Assembly: GCF_001427905.1 (NCBI RefSeq)
Contig: NZ_LMEF01000012.1
Location: 562,514 to 626,513 of the forward strand
Length of the DNA stretch: 64,000 nt
DNA from: Flavobacterium sp. Root420
GTDB taxonomy: Bacteria > Bacteroidota > Bacteroidia > Flavobacteriales > Flavobacteriaceae
Reading direction: 5' to 3'
Shown here: positions 16,344-23,968 of the stretch, piece after piece
Position numbering within the stretch: the first letter of the stretch is position 1
Layout of the letters: every line of letters starts with the position of its first letter
Program-made: the position numbers and the translations under genes
Notes under the pieces: model-generated
What the model saw: only the letters and a program-made list of their open reading frames with translations
Database searches by the model: none
What the model was told of the DNA's origin: nothing

Positions 16344-16757
16344 TTAATTATAAACGTGAATCAACGTTCCGGTAACTTCTACTTTATACTGTTTTAATGG
16401 GTATTCCTTACCTCCAAGTCCGGTAAATAGACTGTATGCAGTTTTATCGCAAGAGCAAACGGCATTAATACCATCAATAGTCATAGCTGTGCAAGAATTT
16501 AAAGCCTGATTTGGGCACGCAGCATCAAATGCATTGTATCCGCTTCCGGCGTTAAAAATGATAACGCCCTTTGCTCCAAAATTCGGAACAATAACCCCGT
16601 TGCTCACAAATTTAAGATTTGAATAAGCAGGCAGATTCATATCTACAGATAAATTTACGGAATAATTAGGTATATTAGGATTATTATTGCTTCGTTCACT
16701 ATCACCACAAGAGAAAAGTACAGAAACAAATACGATTAAGAACCAGAATTTTTTCAT
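16344..16757 (-). CDS. lipoprotein with a degenerate Rieske-like domain
   Basis: 137 residues from the ATG at 16757 (MKKFWFLIVF); an upstream ATG at 16784 lies 9 codons before a normal lipoprotein signal. The lipobox is SVLFSC with C17 as lipidated residue. The C-terminal half follows a Rieske pattern: C81-P-N83 in place of C-x-H, and C101-S-C103-D104 in place of C-x-C-H, then AYSLFTGLGG and a beta-rich end VEVTGTLIHVYN. Both histidine ligands are thus replaced, so a normal 2Fe-2S cluster is unlikely. Similar proteins seem common in the genus and are usually left as hypothetical. Function unknown. Confidence 0.65.
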   Translation of the reverse strand: MKKFWFLIVFVSVLFSCGDSERSNNNPNIPNYSVNLSVDMNLPAYSNLKFVSNGVIVPNFGAKGVIIFNAGSGYNAFDAACPNQALNSCTAMTIDGINAVCSCDKTAYSLFTGLGGKEYPLKQYKVEVTGTLIHVYN

Positions 16758-16850
16758 TGATTTTAATAAGAATTGGTGAAACAAAAATAAATTATTTAGT
16801 TTTGAATTTTATATGATTAACATATAATTATGTACTATTAAAAATAATAG

Positions 16851-16890
16851 TATATTTGTAATAAGAAATCCCGTCCCGATGGGATTTTTT
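16851..16890 (+). promoter_or_regulatory. greA -7 box and 5'-end hairpin
   Basis: TATATTTG (16851-16858) matches TAnnTTTG; no TTG is found 17-23 bases upstream. The expected transcript starts near 16865, directly at AAATCCC (16866-16872), which pairs with GGGATTT (16881-16887) and is followed by more T. The hairpin could protect the 5' end or act as a very early terminator. Confidence 0.5.
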
Positions 16891-16913
16891 GTATTTATAT
16901 AAACGATGAAGTT

Positions 16914-17390
16914 ATGAGTAAAGTATCTTATTATACCGCAGAAGGATTAAAAAAGTTGAAAGATGAGTTGGAGCATTTAAAAAGTGTAATGCGTCCGAAG
17001 GCATCTCAAGATATAGCAGAAGCAAGAGATAAGGGTGATTTGTCTGAAAACGCCGAATATGATGCAGCAAAAGAAGCGCAGGGTTTATTAGAAATGAGAA
17101 TTGCTAAGATGGAAGAAGTGTATTCTAACGCCAGATTAATTGATGAATCACAATTAGATGTTTCGAAAGCATTGGTGCTTTCTAATGTAAAAATTAAGAA
17201 CCAAAGCAACGGAATGGAAATGAAATATACACTTGTTGCTGAAAGTGAAGCCGACCTTAAAACTGGAAAAATCTCAGTAACGTCTCCTATTGGAAAAGGT
17301 TTACTTGGGAAATCAGTTGGGGAAGTTGCCGAAATTACGGTTCCAAACGGAGTTCTGAAATTTGAAATTCTTGAAATCTCCAGAGACTAA
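16914..17390 (+). CDS. greA: transcription elongation factor GreA
   Basis: 158 residues. GreA enters the secondary channel of RNA polymerase and stimulates cleavage of backtracked RNA. The N-terminal coiled coil carries the tip acids in RDKGDLSENAEYDAAKEAQG (residues 38-57), and the C-terminal FKBP-like domain contains SPIGKGLLGKSVGEVAEI. Length matches E. coli GreA. It has its own promoter and short hairpin leader and is followed by a dispersed repeat before the HIT gene. Confidence 0.97.
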   Translation: MSKVSYYTAEGLKKLKDELEHLKSVMRPKASQDIAEARDKGDLSENAEYDAAKEAQGLLEMRIAKMEEVYSNARLIDESQLDVSKALVLSNVKIKNQSNGMEMKYTLVAESEADLKTGKISVTSPIGKGLLGKSVGEVAEITVPNGVLKFEILEISRD

Positions 17391-17420
17391 GTCATTGCGA
17401 GGAACGAAGCAATCTCACTA
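17391..17420. repeat. Single arm of a GTCATTGCGAGGAACGAAGC repeat
   Basis: The repeat begins at the base after the greA stop. The word GTCATTGCGAGGAACGAAGC followed by AATCTCACT is a widespread intergenic repeat in many bacteria. It resembles the arms at 8426-8528. No partner arm is nearby. Confidence 0.6.
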
Positions 17421-17442
17421 TTAGATTTTTAAAAATTACACA

Positions 17443-17829
17443 ATGAGCATATTCACGAAAATAGTAAACGGAGAAATTCCTTCCTATAAAATTGCAGAAG
17501 ACGATAATTATTTGGCTTTTTTAGATGTAAATCCAAATGCAAAAGGACACACGCTTTGTATTCCAAAACAAGAGATCGATAAGATTTTTGATATGGATGA
17601 TGAATTGTATTTAGGACTAATGAAGTTTTCTAAGAAAGTAGCAATTGCTTTAGAAAAAACCGTTCCTTGTAAAAGAGTGGGTGTGGCAGTTGTTGGTTTA
17701 GAAGTTCCTCACGCACACGTTCATTTGATTCCTTTAAATCATATGGATGAAATGCGTTTTCAAAATAAAGTATCACTTTCTAAAGACGAATTTGAAGCTT
17801 TGGCAAAAAGTATTCAGGCGAATTTGTAA
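17443..17829 (+). CDS. HIT-family nucleotide-binding protein
   Basis: 128 residues. The histidine triad HAHVHLIPL (about 90-98) defines the family, whose HinT-like branch hydrolyses adenosine phosphoramidates. The N terminus SIFTKIVNGEIPSYKIAED and the middle HTLCIPKQEIDKIFD are typical. It lies 52 bases after greA in the same direction, and a strong bidirectional terminator closes the unit. A housekeeping role is likely; no specific partner is suggested by the context. Confidence 0.93.
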   Translation: MSIFTKIVNGEIPSYKIAEDDNYLAFLDVNPNAKGHTLCIPKQEIDKIFDMDDELYLGLMKFSKKVAIALEKTVPCKRVGVAVVGLEVPHAHVHLIPLNHMDEMRFQNKVSLSKDEFEALAKSIQANL

Positions 17830-17847
17830 AAAAAACAGAAGTATATT

Positions 17848-17879
17848 AAAAGAGCAGTAAATTAATTTACTGCTCTTTT
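17848..17879. terminator. Perfect palindromic bidirectional terminator
   Basis: AAAAGAGCAGTAAATT (17848-17863) is followed directly by its exact complement (17864-17879). It ends the HIT unit on the plus strand, and its own bases encode the last codons and stop of the convergent histidine kinase. Confidence 0.9.
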
Positions 17880-19021
17880 TTATTTAGTGAAATCTGAAAT
17901 GTAGTCCCTTTTCCAATTTCAGAATGTAAAACTTTTATTTTACCGCGGTGATATTCTTCTACAATTCTTTTGGTTAAAGAAAGTCCTAATCCCCAACCGC
18001 GTTTTTTGGTTGTAAAACCGGGTTCAAAAATGGTTTTGAATTGCTTTTTTAAAATCCCGGTTCCTGAATCTTTGATATTTATTTTAACATGATGTACATC
18101 TTGTTCAATATGAAGATCTAAAGTTCCTTTTCCTTTCATAGCGTCAATAGCGTTTTTAACGAGATTCTCAATCGTCCAGCTATGAAGCGTTGGATTTATC
18201 ATGGCGAAAATTGGTTCTTTCGGAGCATCATAAGAAAACATGACTTGTTTTGAAAATCGGGATTGCAGATATTCGTAACTACTTAAAGTTTCAGAAATAA
18301 TATCATGGATTTCTAAAGCAGGAACAGAACCAATTTTAGAAAAACGATCTGTAATAGTTTGCAATCGGTCAATATCTTTTTCAATTTCCACCGTTATGGA
18401 AGGATCAATTTCTTCCGTTCTTAAAATTTCGACCCAGCCGATTAAGGAAGAAAGTGGCGTCCCAATTTGATGAGCCGTTTCTTTTGCCATACCCGCCCAT
18501 AGCTTGTTTTGCGTGGCCATTTTAGTGCTTTTGTAAAAATTGTAAATCAGCGCACCAAACAAAACGATAATCAGCAGTAAAGCTATTGGGTAATATTTGA
18601 GTTTATTGATTAACTCAGAGTTTCCATAATATAATTTCTGAAATTTCCCCGGAGCGTACTCAATAACAATTGGTTCATTTTCTCGCTTTAGATTATTTAA
18701 ATAGGAAAGCGATTTTTTTTCATCTTCCATTATTCTTTCCGGTACATTGACAGAGCTGATAATCTTATCGCCATACATCGTTAGCATTACCGGAACCGAG
18801 TGATTGTTGTTTAAAATTTCAAGCGGTAAATCTAAGTCTGTGTTTTCATCTGCATTGACCAGCGCCTTCTGTGCATTCGCTAAAAGATTCATTTTTAACC
18901 TTTCTTCATTTTTGAAAACCTGAAAAAAGATATAGGTATTCCAAAGAATCAGAGAAATGATTAAAAAGGAAATGGAAATGATAATCCAACGGGTCGTATT
19001 TCTTCTTTCGGAAAAAGACAT
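17867..19021 (-). CDS. sensor histidine kinase without adjacent regulator
   Basis: 384 residues from the ATG at 19021 (MSFSERRNTTRW); a longer start at 19060 is possible. Two membrane helices (about 13-33 and 146-165) enclose a small sensor domain of about 110 residues. The phosphoacceptor is in AKETAHQIGTPLSSLIGW, a variant H-box followed by TPLSSL. N, G1 and G2 ATP-binding boxes follow (LVKNAIDAM, DSGTGI, GWGLGLSLTKRIV). It is an orphan: no response regulator lies next to it, so it may signal to a distant partner. The stop codon lies inside the terminator shared with the HIT gene. Confidence 0.88.
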   Translation of the reverse strand: MSFSERRNTTRWIIISISFLIISLILWNTYIFFQVFKNEERLKMNLLANAQKALVNADENTDLDLPLEILNNNHSVPVMLTMYGDKIISSVNVPERIMEDEKKSLSYLNNLKRENEPIVIEYAPGKFQKLYYGNSELINKLKYYPIALLLIIVLFGALIYNFYKSTKMATQNKLWAGMAKETAHQIGTPLSSLIGWVEILRTEEIDPSITVEIEKDIDRLQTITDRFSKIGSVPALEIHDIISETLSSYEYLQSRFSKQVMFSYDAPKEPIFAMINPTLHSWTIENLVKNAIDAMKGKGTLDLHIEQDVHHVKINIKDSGTGILKKQFKTIFEPGFTTKKRGWGLGLSLTKRIVEEYHRGKIKVLHSEIGKGTTFQISLNKKEQ

Positions 19022-19116
19022 AGGTATTTTTTTGAGGTATAAATATAACGAAATAAACACATTTTATATTTTGTTATTTGCTAAAGATTTTTGTTTTTAT
19101 ATCTTAAAGTATTTCT

Positions 19117-19143
19117 TTGGATTAAACGATTTCTCTACTTTTG
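19117..19143 (+). promoter_or_regulatory. Promoter of the flavin reductase gene
   Basis: TTG (19117-19119) and TACTTTTG (19136-19143) are separated by 16 bases, close to the Bacteroidota consensus. The gene starts 37 bases further on. Confidence 0.6.
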
Positions 19144-19180
19144 CAGATACCGAAATGAGGTTCGGTTAAAAAGAAAAAAT

Positions 19181-20056
19181 ATGATTAGCATTGATCCAAA
19201 AGAAATACCAACGGCAAAATTACATGGTTATCTGCAAAGTGCTGTAGGGCCAAGACCAATTGCTTTTGCCAGTACAATCAGCGCAAAAGGAATTCCGAAT
19301 TTATCACCTTTTAGTTTCTTTAATGTATTTAGTGCCAATCCGCCAATTTTGGTTTTTTCGCCGTCACGACGCGTACGTGACAATACTGTGAAACATACGT
19401 TGATTAATGTTGAGGCAACTCGCGAGGTTGTTATAAATGTGGTTAACTATGATTTAGTGCAGCAAACTTCATTGGCAAGTACAGAATATGCAGAAGGTGT
19501 AAACGAATTTATCAAAGCAGGATTAACACAAATTCCATCAGATTTGGTAAAACCGTATCGTGTAAAAGAATCTCCGGTGCAGTTTGAGTGCAAAGTCACG
19601 CAGATTATTCCGTTAGGAACAGAAGGCGGAGCAGGAAATCTGATTCTTTGTGAAGTGGTGAAAATGCATATTCATGAAGCCGTTTTAGATGAAAATGGTG
19701 GTATTGATCAACATAAAATTGATTTGGTTTCAAGATTGGGAAATAATTGGTACTCAAGATCAAACCAAGGACTTTTTGAAGTGCCAAAACCATTAACGAC
19801 TTTAGGAGTTGGGGTAGATATAATTCCGAATTTTATCAAAGAAAGCTCCGTTTTTAACGGAAACGATCTTGGAAAATTAGGAAATATAGAAGCCTTGCCT
19901 ACAACGGAAGAAGTTAGTATATTTGTGAAAGAAAATTTTTCAGTGAAAGGAGTTTTAAGCTCAGATGATCAGGAAAAAATTCATTTAGAAGCCAAAAAAT
20001 ACTTGGATAATGATGATATTTCATCGGCCTGGAAAGTGCTTTTAGCTAAAAAATAA
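19181..20056 (+). CDS. flavin reductase-like FMN-binding protein
   Basis: 291 residues from the ATG at 19181 (MISIDPKEIPTAKLHG); a frame reaching back to 19091 overlaps the promoter and is rejected. The split-barrel FMN-binding core is shown by GPRPIAFASTISAKG (27-41) and LSPFSFFNVFSANPP (45-59). Members reduce flavin with NAD(P)H or serve as oxidoreductases on small molecules. The C-terminal 80 residues (from about 210) extend beyond the minimal domain and are probably helical. The DUF3127 gene follows after 30 bases and may be co-transcribed. Confidence 0.85.
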   Translation: MISIDPKEIPTAKLHGYLQSAVGPRPIAFASTISAKGIPNLSPFSFFNVFSANPPILVFSPSRRVRDNTVKHTLINVEATREVVINVVNYDLVQQTSLASTEYAEGVNEFIKAGLTQIPSDLVKPYRVKESPVQFECKVTQIIPLGTEGGAGNLILCEVVKMHIHEAVLDENGGIDQHKIDLVSRLGNNWYSRSNQGLFEVPKPLTTLGVGVDIIPNFIKESSVFNGNDLGKLGNIEALPTTEEVSIFVKENFSVKGVLSSDDQEKIHLEAKKYLDNDDISSAWKVLLAKK

Positions 20057-20086
20057 GAATAGAAACAATAATTAATATAGACGAAG

Positions 20087-20458
20087 ATGGAAGTTACAGG
20101 AAAAGTAAAAGTGGTTAATCCAGAGCAACAAGTTAGTGCTGCATTCAAAAAGAGAGAGTTGGTTGTTACTACAGATGAGCAATATCCTCAACATATTTTG
20201 ATTGAATTTACTCAGGATAAATGCGATTTATTAAGCAGCTACAAACAAGGTGAAGCGGTAAAAGTTTCTATCAATTTAAGAGGAAGAGAATGGGTTAATC
20301 CACAAGGAGAAACCAGATATTTTAATAGTATTCAAGGTTGGAGAATCGAAAGATTAGCTCCGGAAGGTCCTGGTCAGACGCCACCAATGCCTGCTGCAGA
20401 AACTTTTGCTCCGGCAACAAACTTAAACGAAGACGAACCAGACGATTTGCCTTTCTAA
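20087..20458 (+). CDS. DUF3127 protein with SSB-like acidic tail
   Basis: 123 residues. The first 90 form the DUF3127 domain, a small beta-rich fold read as OB-like (GKVKVVNPEQQVSAAFKKRE, GEAVKVSINLRGREWVN, YFNSIQGWRIERL). A Pro/Ala-rich linker leads to the tip NEDEPDDLPF, closely resembling the DDDIPF tip of single-stranded DNA-binding proteins, which recruits repair and replication enzymes. That suggests, but does not prove, a role on DNA. Its function is not established. Confidence 0.75.
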   Translation: MEVTGKVKVVNPEQQVSAAFKKRELVVTTDEQYPQHILIEFTQDKCDLLSSYKQGEAVKVSINLRGREWVNPQGETRYFNSIQGWRIERLAPEGPGQTPPMPAAETFAPATNLNEDEPDDLPF

Positions 20459-20460
20459 AA

Positions 20461-20580
20461 GTTTAAATTCCAATATAAAAAATTCCAAATTCCAATTCGC
20501 AAAAATGTGTATTTGGGATTTGGAATTTTTTGTATAAACACCAGATTTTGGGATTTGGAATTTCACTATTGGAATTTAAA
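20461..20580. repeat. AATTCCAAATTCC / GGAATTTGGAATT repeat cluster
   Basis: The gap between the DUF3127 gene and aat carries AAATTCCAAATTCC words (20482-20496) and three inverted copies of the form TTGGGATTTGGAATTT (about 20513-20530 and 20548-20564) plus TTGGAATTT. They could fold into a hairpin that ends the upstream unit. No gene is seen. Confidence 0.6.
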
Positions 20581-20598
20581 AATTGATTATTGTAAAAG

Positions 20599-21237
20599 AT
20601 GTATTATTTATTTGATGATATAGTTTTTCCTCCCGTTTCAGAAGCCGATGAAGATGGTGTTCTGGCAATAGGCGGTGACTTAAATCCGGAAAGATTAAAA
20701 CTGGCTTATAAAAGTGGAATTTTCCCTTGGTTTAATGACGGTGAACCTATTTTGTGGTGGTCTCCGGATCCGAGAATGGTTTTGTTTTTGGATGAATTAA
20801 TTGTGTCTAAAAGCATGCGTAATATTTTGAATAGAAACCAGTTTAAAGTGACCTTTAATCAGAATTTTGAAGCTGTAATTTCAAATTGCCAAAAAATAAA
20901 ACGCGATGGGCAAGACGGAACCTGGATTTCAAATGAAATGATAGAAGCGTATTGCAAACTTCATGCTCAGGGAATTGCAAAATCAGTTGAGGTTTGGCAG
21001 GATGAGGTTTTAGTAGGTGGTTTGTACGGAATTGATTTGGGTGATATTTTTTGTGGTGAAAGCATGTTCTCAAAAGTATCCAATGCTTCAAAAGTTGCCT
21101 TTATCTCTTTGGTGAATAAATTAGAAGAGGAAAATTATAAACTATTGGATTGTCAGGTTTATAATCCGCATTTAGAGAGTTTAGGATGTCGCGAAATTGA
21201 TCGTGATGCATTTATATCTGTTTTAAAAAGTAAGTAA
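20599..21237 (+). CDS. aat: leucyl/phenylalanyl-tRNA--protein transferase
   Basis: 212 residues. The enzyme adds leucine or phenylalanine from charged tRNA to proteins beginning with Arg or Lys, marking them for ClpAP/ClpS degradation. Motifs include FPPVSEADEDGVLAIGGDL (11-29), FPWFNDGEPILWWSPDPR (about 40-57), GLYGIDLGDIFCGESMFS and the closing NPHLESLGC. The length is that of the usual bacterial enzyme. It is followed 1 base later by the MOSC gene, so both are probably one unit. Confidence 0.95.
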   Translation: MYYLFDDIVFPPVSEADEDGVLAIGGDLNPERLKLAYKSGIFPWFNDGEPILWWSPDPRMVLFLDELIVSKSMRNILNRNQFKVTFNQNFEAVISNCQKIKRDGQDGTWISNEMIEAYCKLHAQGIAKSVEVWQDEVLVGGLYGIDLGDIFCGESMFSKVSNASKVAFISLVNKLEEENYKLLDCQVYNPHLESLGCREIDRDAFISVLKSK

Positions 21238-21238
21238 A

Positions 21239-22033
21239 ATGAGTACAATTCATGTTGTAAAAGAAATTTATATTTATCCTATAAAAAGTTTGGCTGGAAT
21301 TAGCTGTGAAAATGCTAAAGCAGAAGAAATGGGATTTGAAAATGATCGTCGTTGGATGTTGCTGGATGCAGAAAATCAAATGATAACGCAAAGAGAATAT
21401 CCTATTATGAGTCAGTTTTATCCGCAAATTTTTGATGGAAAAATCAGCATTACTTTTCAGGATCAAAAACATGAATTTTCTACAGCAGAATATTTAGATA
21501 CTCCATTTCAGGTAAATGTTTGGGAGGATCAAAGTGAGGTTGTTGAGGTAAATAAATCAACTTCAAAATGGTTTAGTGAGCAATTGGGTTTTGAATGTAA
21601 AATGGTTAAAATCATTAAAATTGGAGATCGTAAACATGAAAGTTCCCGACTAAAGGAAACTTTCAATGTAAGTCTTGCTGATGGTTATCCGTATTTGTTA
21701 ATAGGCACGGAAAGTCTTGACTTTTTGAATAATAAATTAACGGAAAAAATTACAATCAAAAGATTTCGTCCAAACATTGTGATCAGTACTCAAAAAGAAC
21801 ATGAAGAAGATGGTTTTAATACTTTCAAAATTGGCGAAGTTCAATTTAAAAATGTAAAACCTTGCGGGAGATGTATCATGGTAAATAATGATCCACAAAA
21901 AGGTATCGTCAAAAAAGAACCTTTGAAAACCTTAAGCAAATATCGAAATGTAAATAATTCCGTTTTATTCGGAACTAATATTGTTAGTTTGAATTCAGGA
22001 ATAATTCAAGTTGGTGACGCCATTGTTTTTTAG
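21239..22033 (+). CDS. MOSC domain protein
   Basis: 264 residues with the N-terminal beta-barrel (VKEIYIYPIKSLAGI, about 4-18) and a C-terminal MOSC domain, related to the C-terminal part of molybdenum-cofactor sulphurases and to YcbX/mARC. The key cysteine motif is VKPCGRCIMVN near residue 208. These proteins bind molybdenum cofactor and reduce N-hydroxylated compounds or handle sulphur. It overlaps the convergent thiF stop by 4 bases. No molybdenum-cofactor genes are in the window. Confidence 0.88.
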   Translation: MSTIHVVKEIYIYPIKSLAGISCENAKAEEMGFENDRRWMLLDAENQMITQREYPIMSQFYPQIFDGKISITFQDQKHEFSTAEYLDTPFQVNVWEDQSEVVEVNKSTSKWFSEQLGFECKMVKIIKIGDRKHESSRLKETFNVSLADGYPYLLIGTESLDFLNNKLTEKITIKRFRPNIVISTQKEHEEDGFNTFKIGEVQFKNVKPCGRCIMVNNDPQKGIVKKEPLKTLSKYRNVNNSVLFGTNIVSLNSGIIQVGDAIVF

Positions 22034-22740
22034 AAATTCAATTTTGTAAAACTCCAATTCAACGTATTAAAAAGTACCAATTCATTTTTTAGAGTTGGTA
22101 ATTCTAAAATCAATTTGAGTGTTTCGTGTGCCATCATGGTTCCGATGATTCCGGGCAAAGTTCCTAAAACACCATTCAAATTACAATTTGGAACTTCTTT
22201 AGGATCTGGCATTTCAGGAAATAAATCACGCAGGTTTTTACTTCCATTATGATTAAAAACAGCAATTTGTCCTTCAAATTTCAAAATACTTCCGTAGACT
22301 AAAGGTTTTTTATATTTCACACAAGTATCGTTTACCAAATAGCGTGTGGCAAAATTATCAGAACCGTCAACAATAACATCGTATTGCTGAATAATTGTTG
22401 ATGCATTTTCTAAAGTCAATTTCTCAGGTATCGCCAAAACTTCAATTAAAGGATTTAATTTTGAAACGACTTCTTTCGCAACATGAGCTTTCTCTTTCCC
22501 AATTTCATTTTCAGTATATAAAATCTGACGGTGTAGATTGTGAATTTCAATAATATCAAAATCCATAATTCCAATAAAACCAACTCCGGCCGTTGCAATA
22601 TATTGTAAAATAGGGCAACCCAAACCACCGGCACCAATTACTAATACTTTGGCTTTTTTGAGTTTTTCCTGACCTTCGTCTCCAATTTCCGGAAGAATAG
22701 TTTGTCGATTGTAACGCAGAAATTCTTGTATAATGCTCAT
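22030..22740 (-). CDS. thiF: ThiF/MoeB-type adenylyltransferase of the thiamine operon
   Basis: 236 residues. It would activate the C-terminal glycine of ThiS with ATP before sulphur transfer. The nucleotide loop VIGAGGLGCP (34-43), acidic D60 (IMDFD), R71 (NLHRQ) and DGSDN (125-129) are intact, and C186 (PNCNLNG) matches the reactive cysteine region. The zinc-binding C-x2-C pairs of E. coli ThiF/MoeB are missing: the first is replaced by NLRDLFPE and the C-terminal one is absent. It is the last gene of the operon, 93 bases after thiH across an inverted repeat. Confidence 0.85.
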   Translation of the reverse strand: MSIIQEFLRYNRQTILPEIGDEGQEKLKKAKVLVIGAGGLGCPILQYIATAGVGFIGIMDFDIIEIHNLHRQILYTENEIGKEKAHVAKEVVSKLNPLIEVLAIPEKLTLENASTIIQQYDVIVDGSDNFATRYLVNDTCVKYKKPLVYGSILKFEGQIAVFNHNGSKNLRDLFPEMPDPKEVPNCNLNGVLGTLPGIIGTMMAHETLKLILELPTLKNELVLFNTLNWSFTKLNF

Positions 22741-22768
22741 TTTTTTTAGTCTTAAAGTTTGAAAATCG

Positions 22769-22835
22769 AAAGTCGAAAGTCGTAAAGTGAAATCAAATTA
22801 TAAAGTAAAGTTTGGGCTTTATGACTTTCGACTTT
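22769..22835. repeat. Inverted repeat at the thiH-thiF junction
   Basis: AAAGTCGAAAGTCGTAAAG (22769-22787) and CTTTATGACTTTCGACTTT (22817-22835) are complementary with one mismatch. The hairpin lies between thiH and thiF, and the thiH stop lies in one arm. It may attenuate thiF expression. Confidence 0.75.
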
Positions 22836-23955
22836 AAGACATTTGACTAAATGTTTTATCCCAGTCCTTCCACACGGGTTCATAGCCTGATTTTTTTATG
22901 ATTTCTGATATTTCTTTCGCAGATCTTTCGTCGCTGATTTCAAATTGTTCCAACGATTGTGGATCAACAACATAACCACCCGGATTTGTTTTAGAACCTG
23001 CACTCATACTTGTAACTCCAATCGGAATAATGTTATTTCTGAATTTTTCGTTTTCACGAGTCGAAATGGAGATTTCGAGATCTTCATTCCATAAACGATA
23101 AGCGCAGATTAACTGTGTCAGATCTTTGTCATCCATGATAAAATTGGGTTCAATGATACCTTCTGCCGGACGAAGTCTTGGAAATGAAACCGAATATTTA
23201 GTCTGCCAATATTTCTTTTGCAGATAATCTAAATGAAGGGCGTTGAAAAAACTGTCGGTTCTCCAATCTTCCAAACCTAATAAAACCCCTAAACCAATTT
23301 TGTGAATGCCGGCTGTTCCAATTCGGTCCGGAGTTTCTAATCTATAATCAAAGTTTGATTTTTTTCCTTTGGTATGATACTTTTTATAAACTTCCTGATG
23401 ATACGTTTCCTGATAGACCAAAACCGAATAAACACCAGCTTCATGCAGACATTCATAATCTTCGGTAGAAAGTGGCTGAACTTCGACAGAAATAATCGAA
23501 AATTGTTCTCTTATCAAGGCAATGGCATTCAGGAAATAATTAATATTTACGGTATAATTTGCTTCACCGGTAACCAATAAAACATGATCGAAACCAACTT
23601 TTTTTAATGCTTCGACTTCGAGTTTAATCTCAGTGTCAGTAAGTGTTTTTCGTTTGATTTTATTATCTAAGCTGAAACCGCAATACGTACAAATGTTCTG
23701 GCATTCGTTGCTTAAATACAACGGCGCATACATTTGAATGGTTTTTCCAAAACGCTTCTTGGTGATTTCATGGCATTGTTGTGCCATTTGCTCTAAATAA
23801 TTTTGAGCAACAGGAGAAATCAAAACTAAAAAATCATCGAGATTGCGTTTTGTTTTTGCCAATGCACGTTCGACCTCCTGATAAGTTGTCTGGTATATTT
23901 TAGATTGAATGGAATCCCAATTGTAATTGTCAAAAACGGATTTGAATGTTTTCAT
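22834..23955 (-). CDS. thiH: 2-iminoacetate synthase ThiH
   Basis: 373 residues from the ATG at 23955 (MKTFKSVFDNYNWD). An upstream ATG at 23976 would start inside the repeat of the neighbouring cassette, so it is not preferred. ThiH is a radical-SAM enzyme that cleaves tyrosine to dehydroglycine for the thiazole ring. The iron-sulphur motif C-x3-C-x2-C is in NECQNICTYCGF. GEANYTVN and RLRPAEG are further family marks. Bacteria with ThiH rather than ThiO do not use oxygen for this step. It lies directly after the GxxExxY cassette. Confidence 0.93.
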   Translation of the reverse strand: MKTFKSVFDNYNWDSIQSKIYQTTYQEVERALAKTKRNLDDFLVLISPVAQNYLEQMAQQCHEITKKRFGKTIQMYAPLYLSNECQNICTYCGFSLDNKIKRKTLTDTEIKLEVEALKKVGFDHVLLVTGEANYTVNINYFLNAIALIREQFSIISVEVQPLSTEDYECLHEAGVYSVLVYQETYHQEVYKKYHTKGKKSNFDYRLETPDRIGTAGIHKIGLGVLLGLEDWRTDSFFNALHLDYLQKKYWQTKYSVSFPRLRPAEGIIEPNFIMDDKDLTQLICAYRLWNEDLEISISTRENEKFRNNIIPIGVTSMSAGSKTNPGGYVVDPQSLEQFEISDERSAKEISEIIKKSGYEPVWKDWDKTFSQMS

Positions 23956-23968
23956 TGGATTGTGTTTT

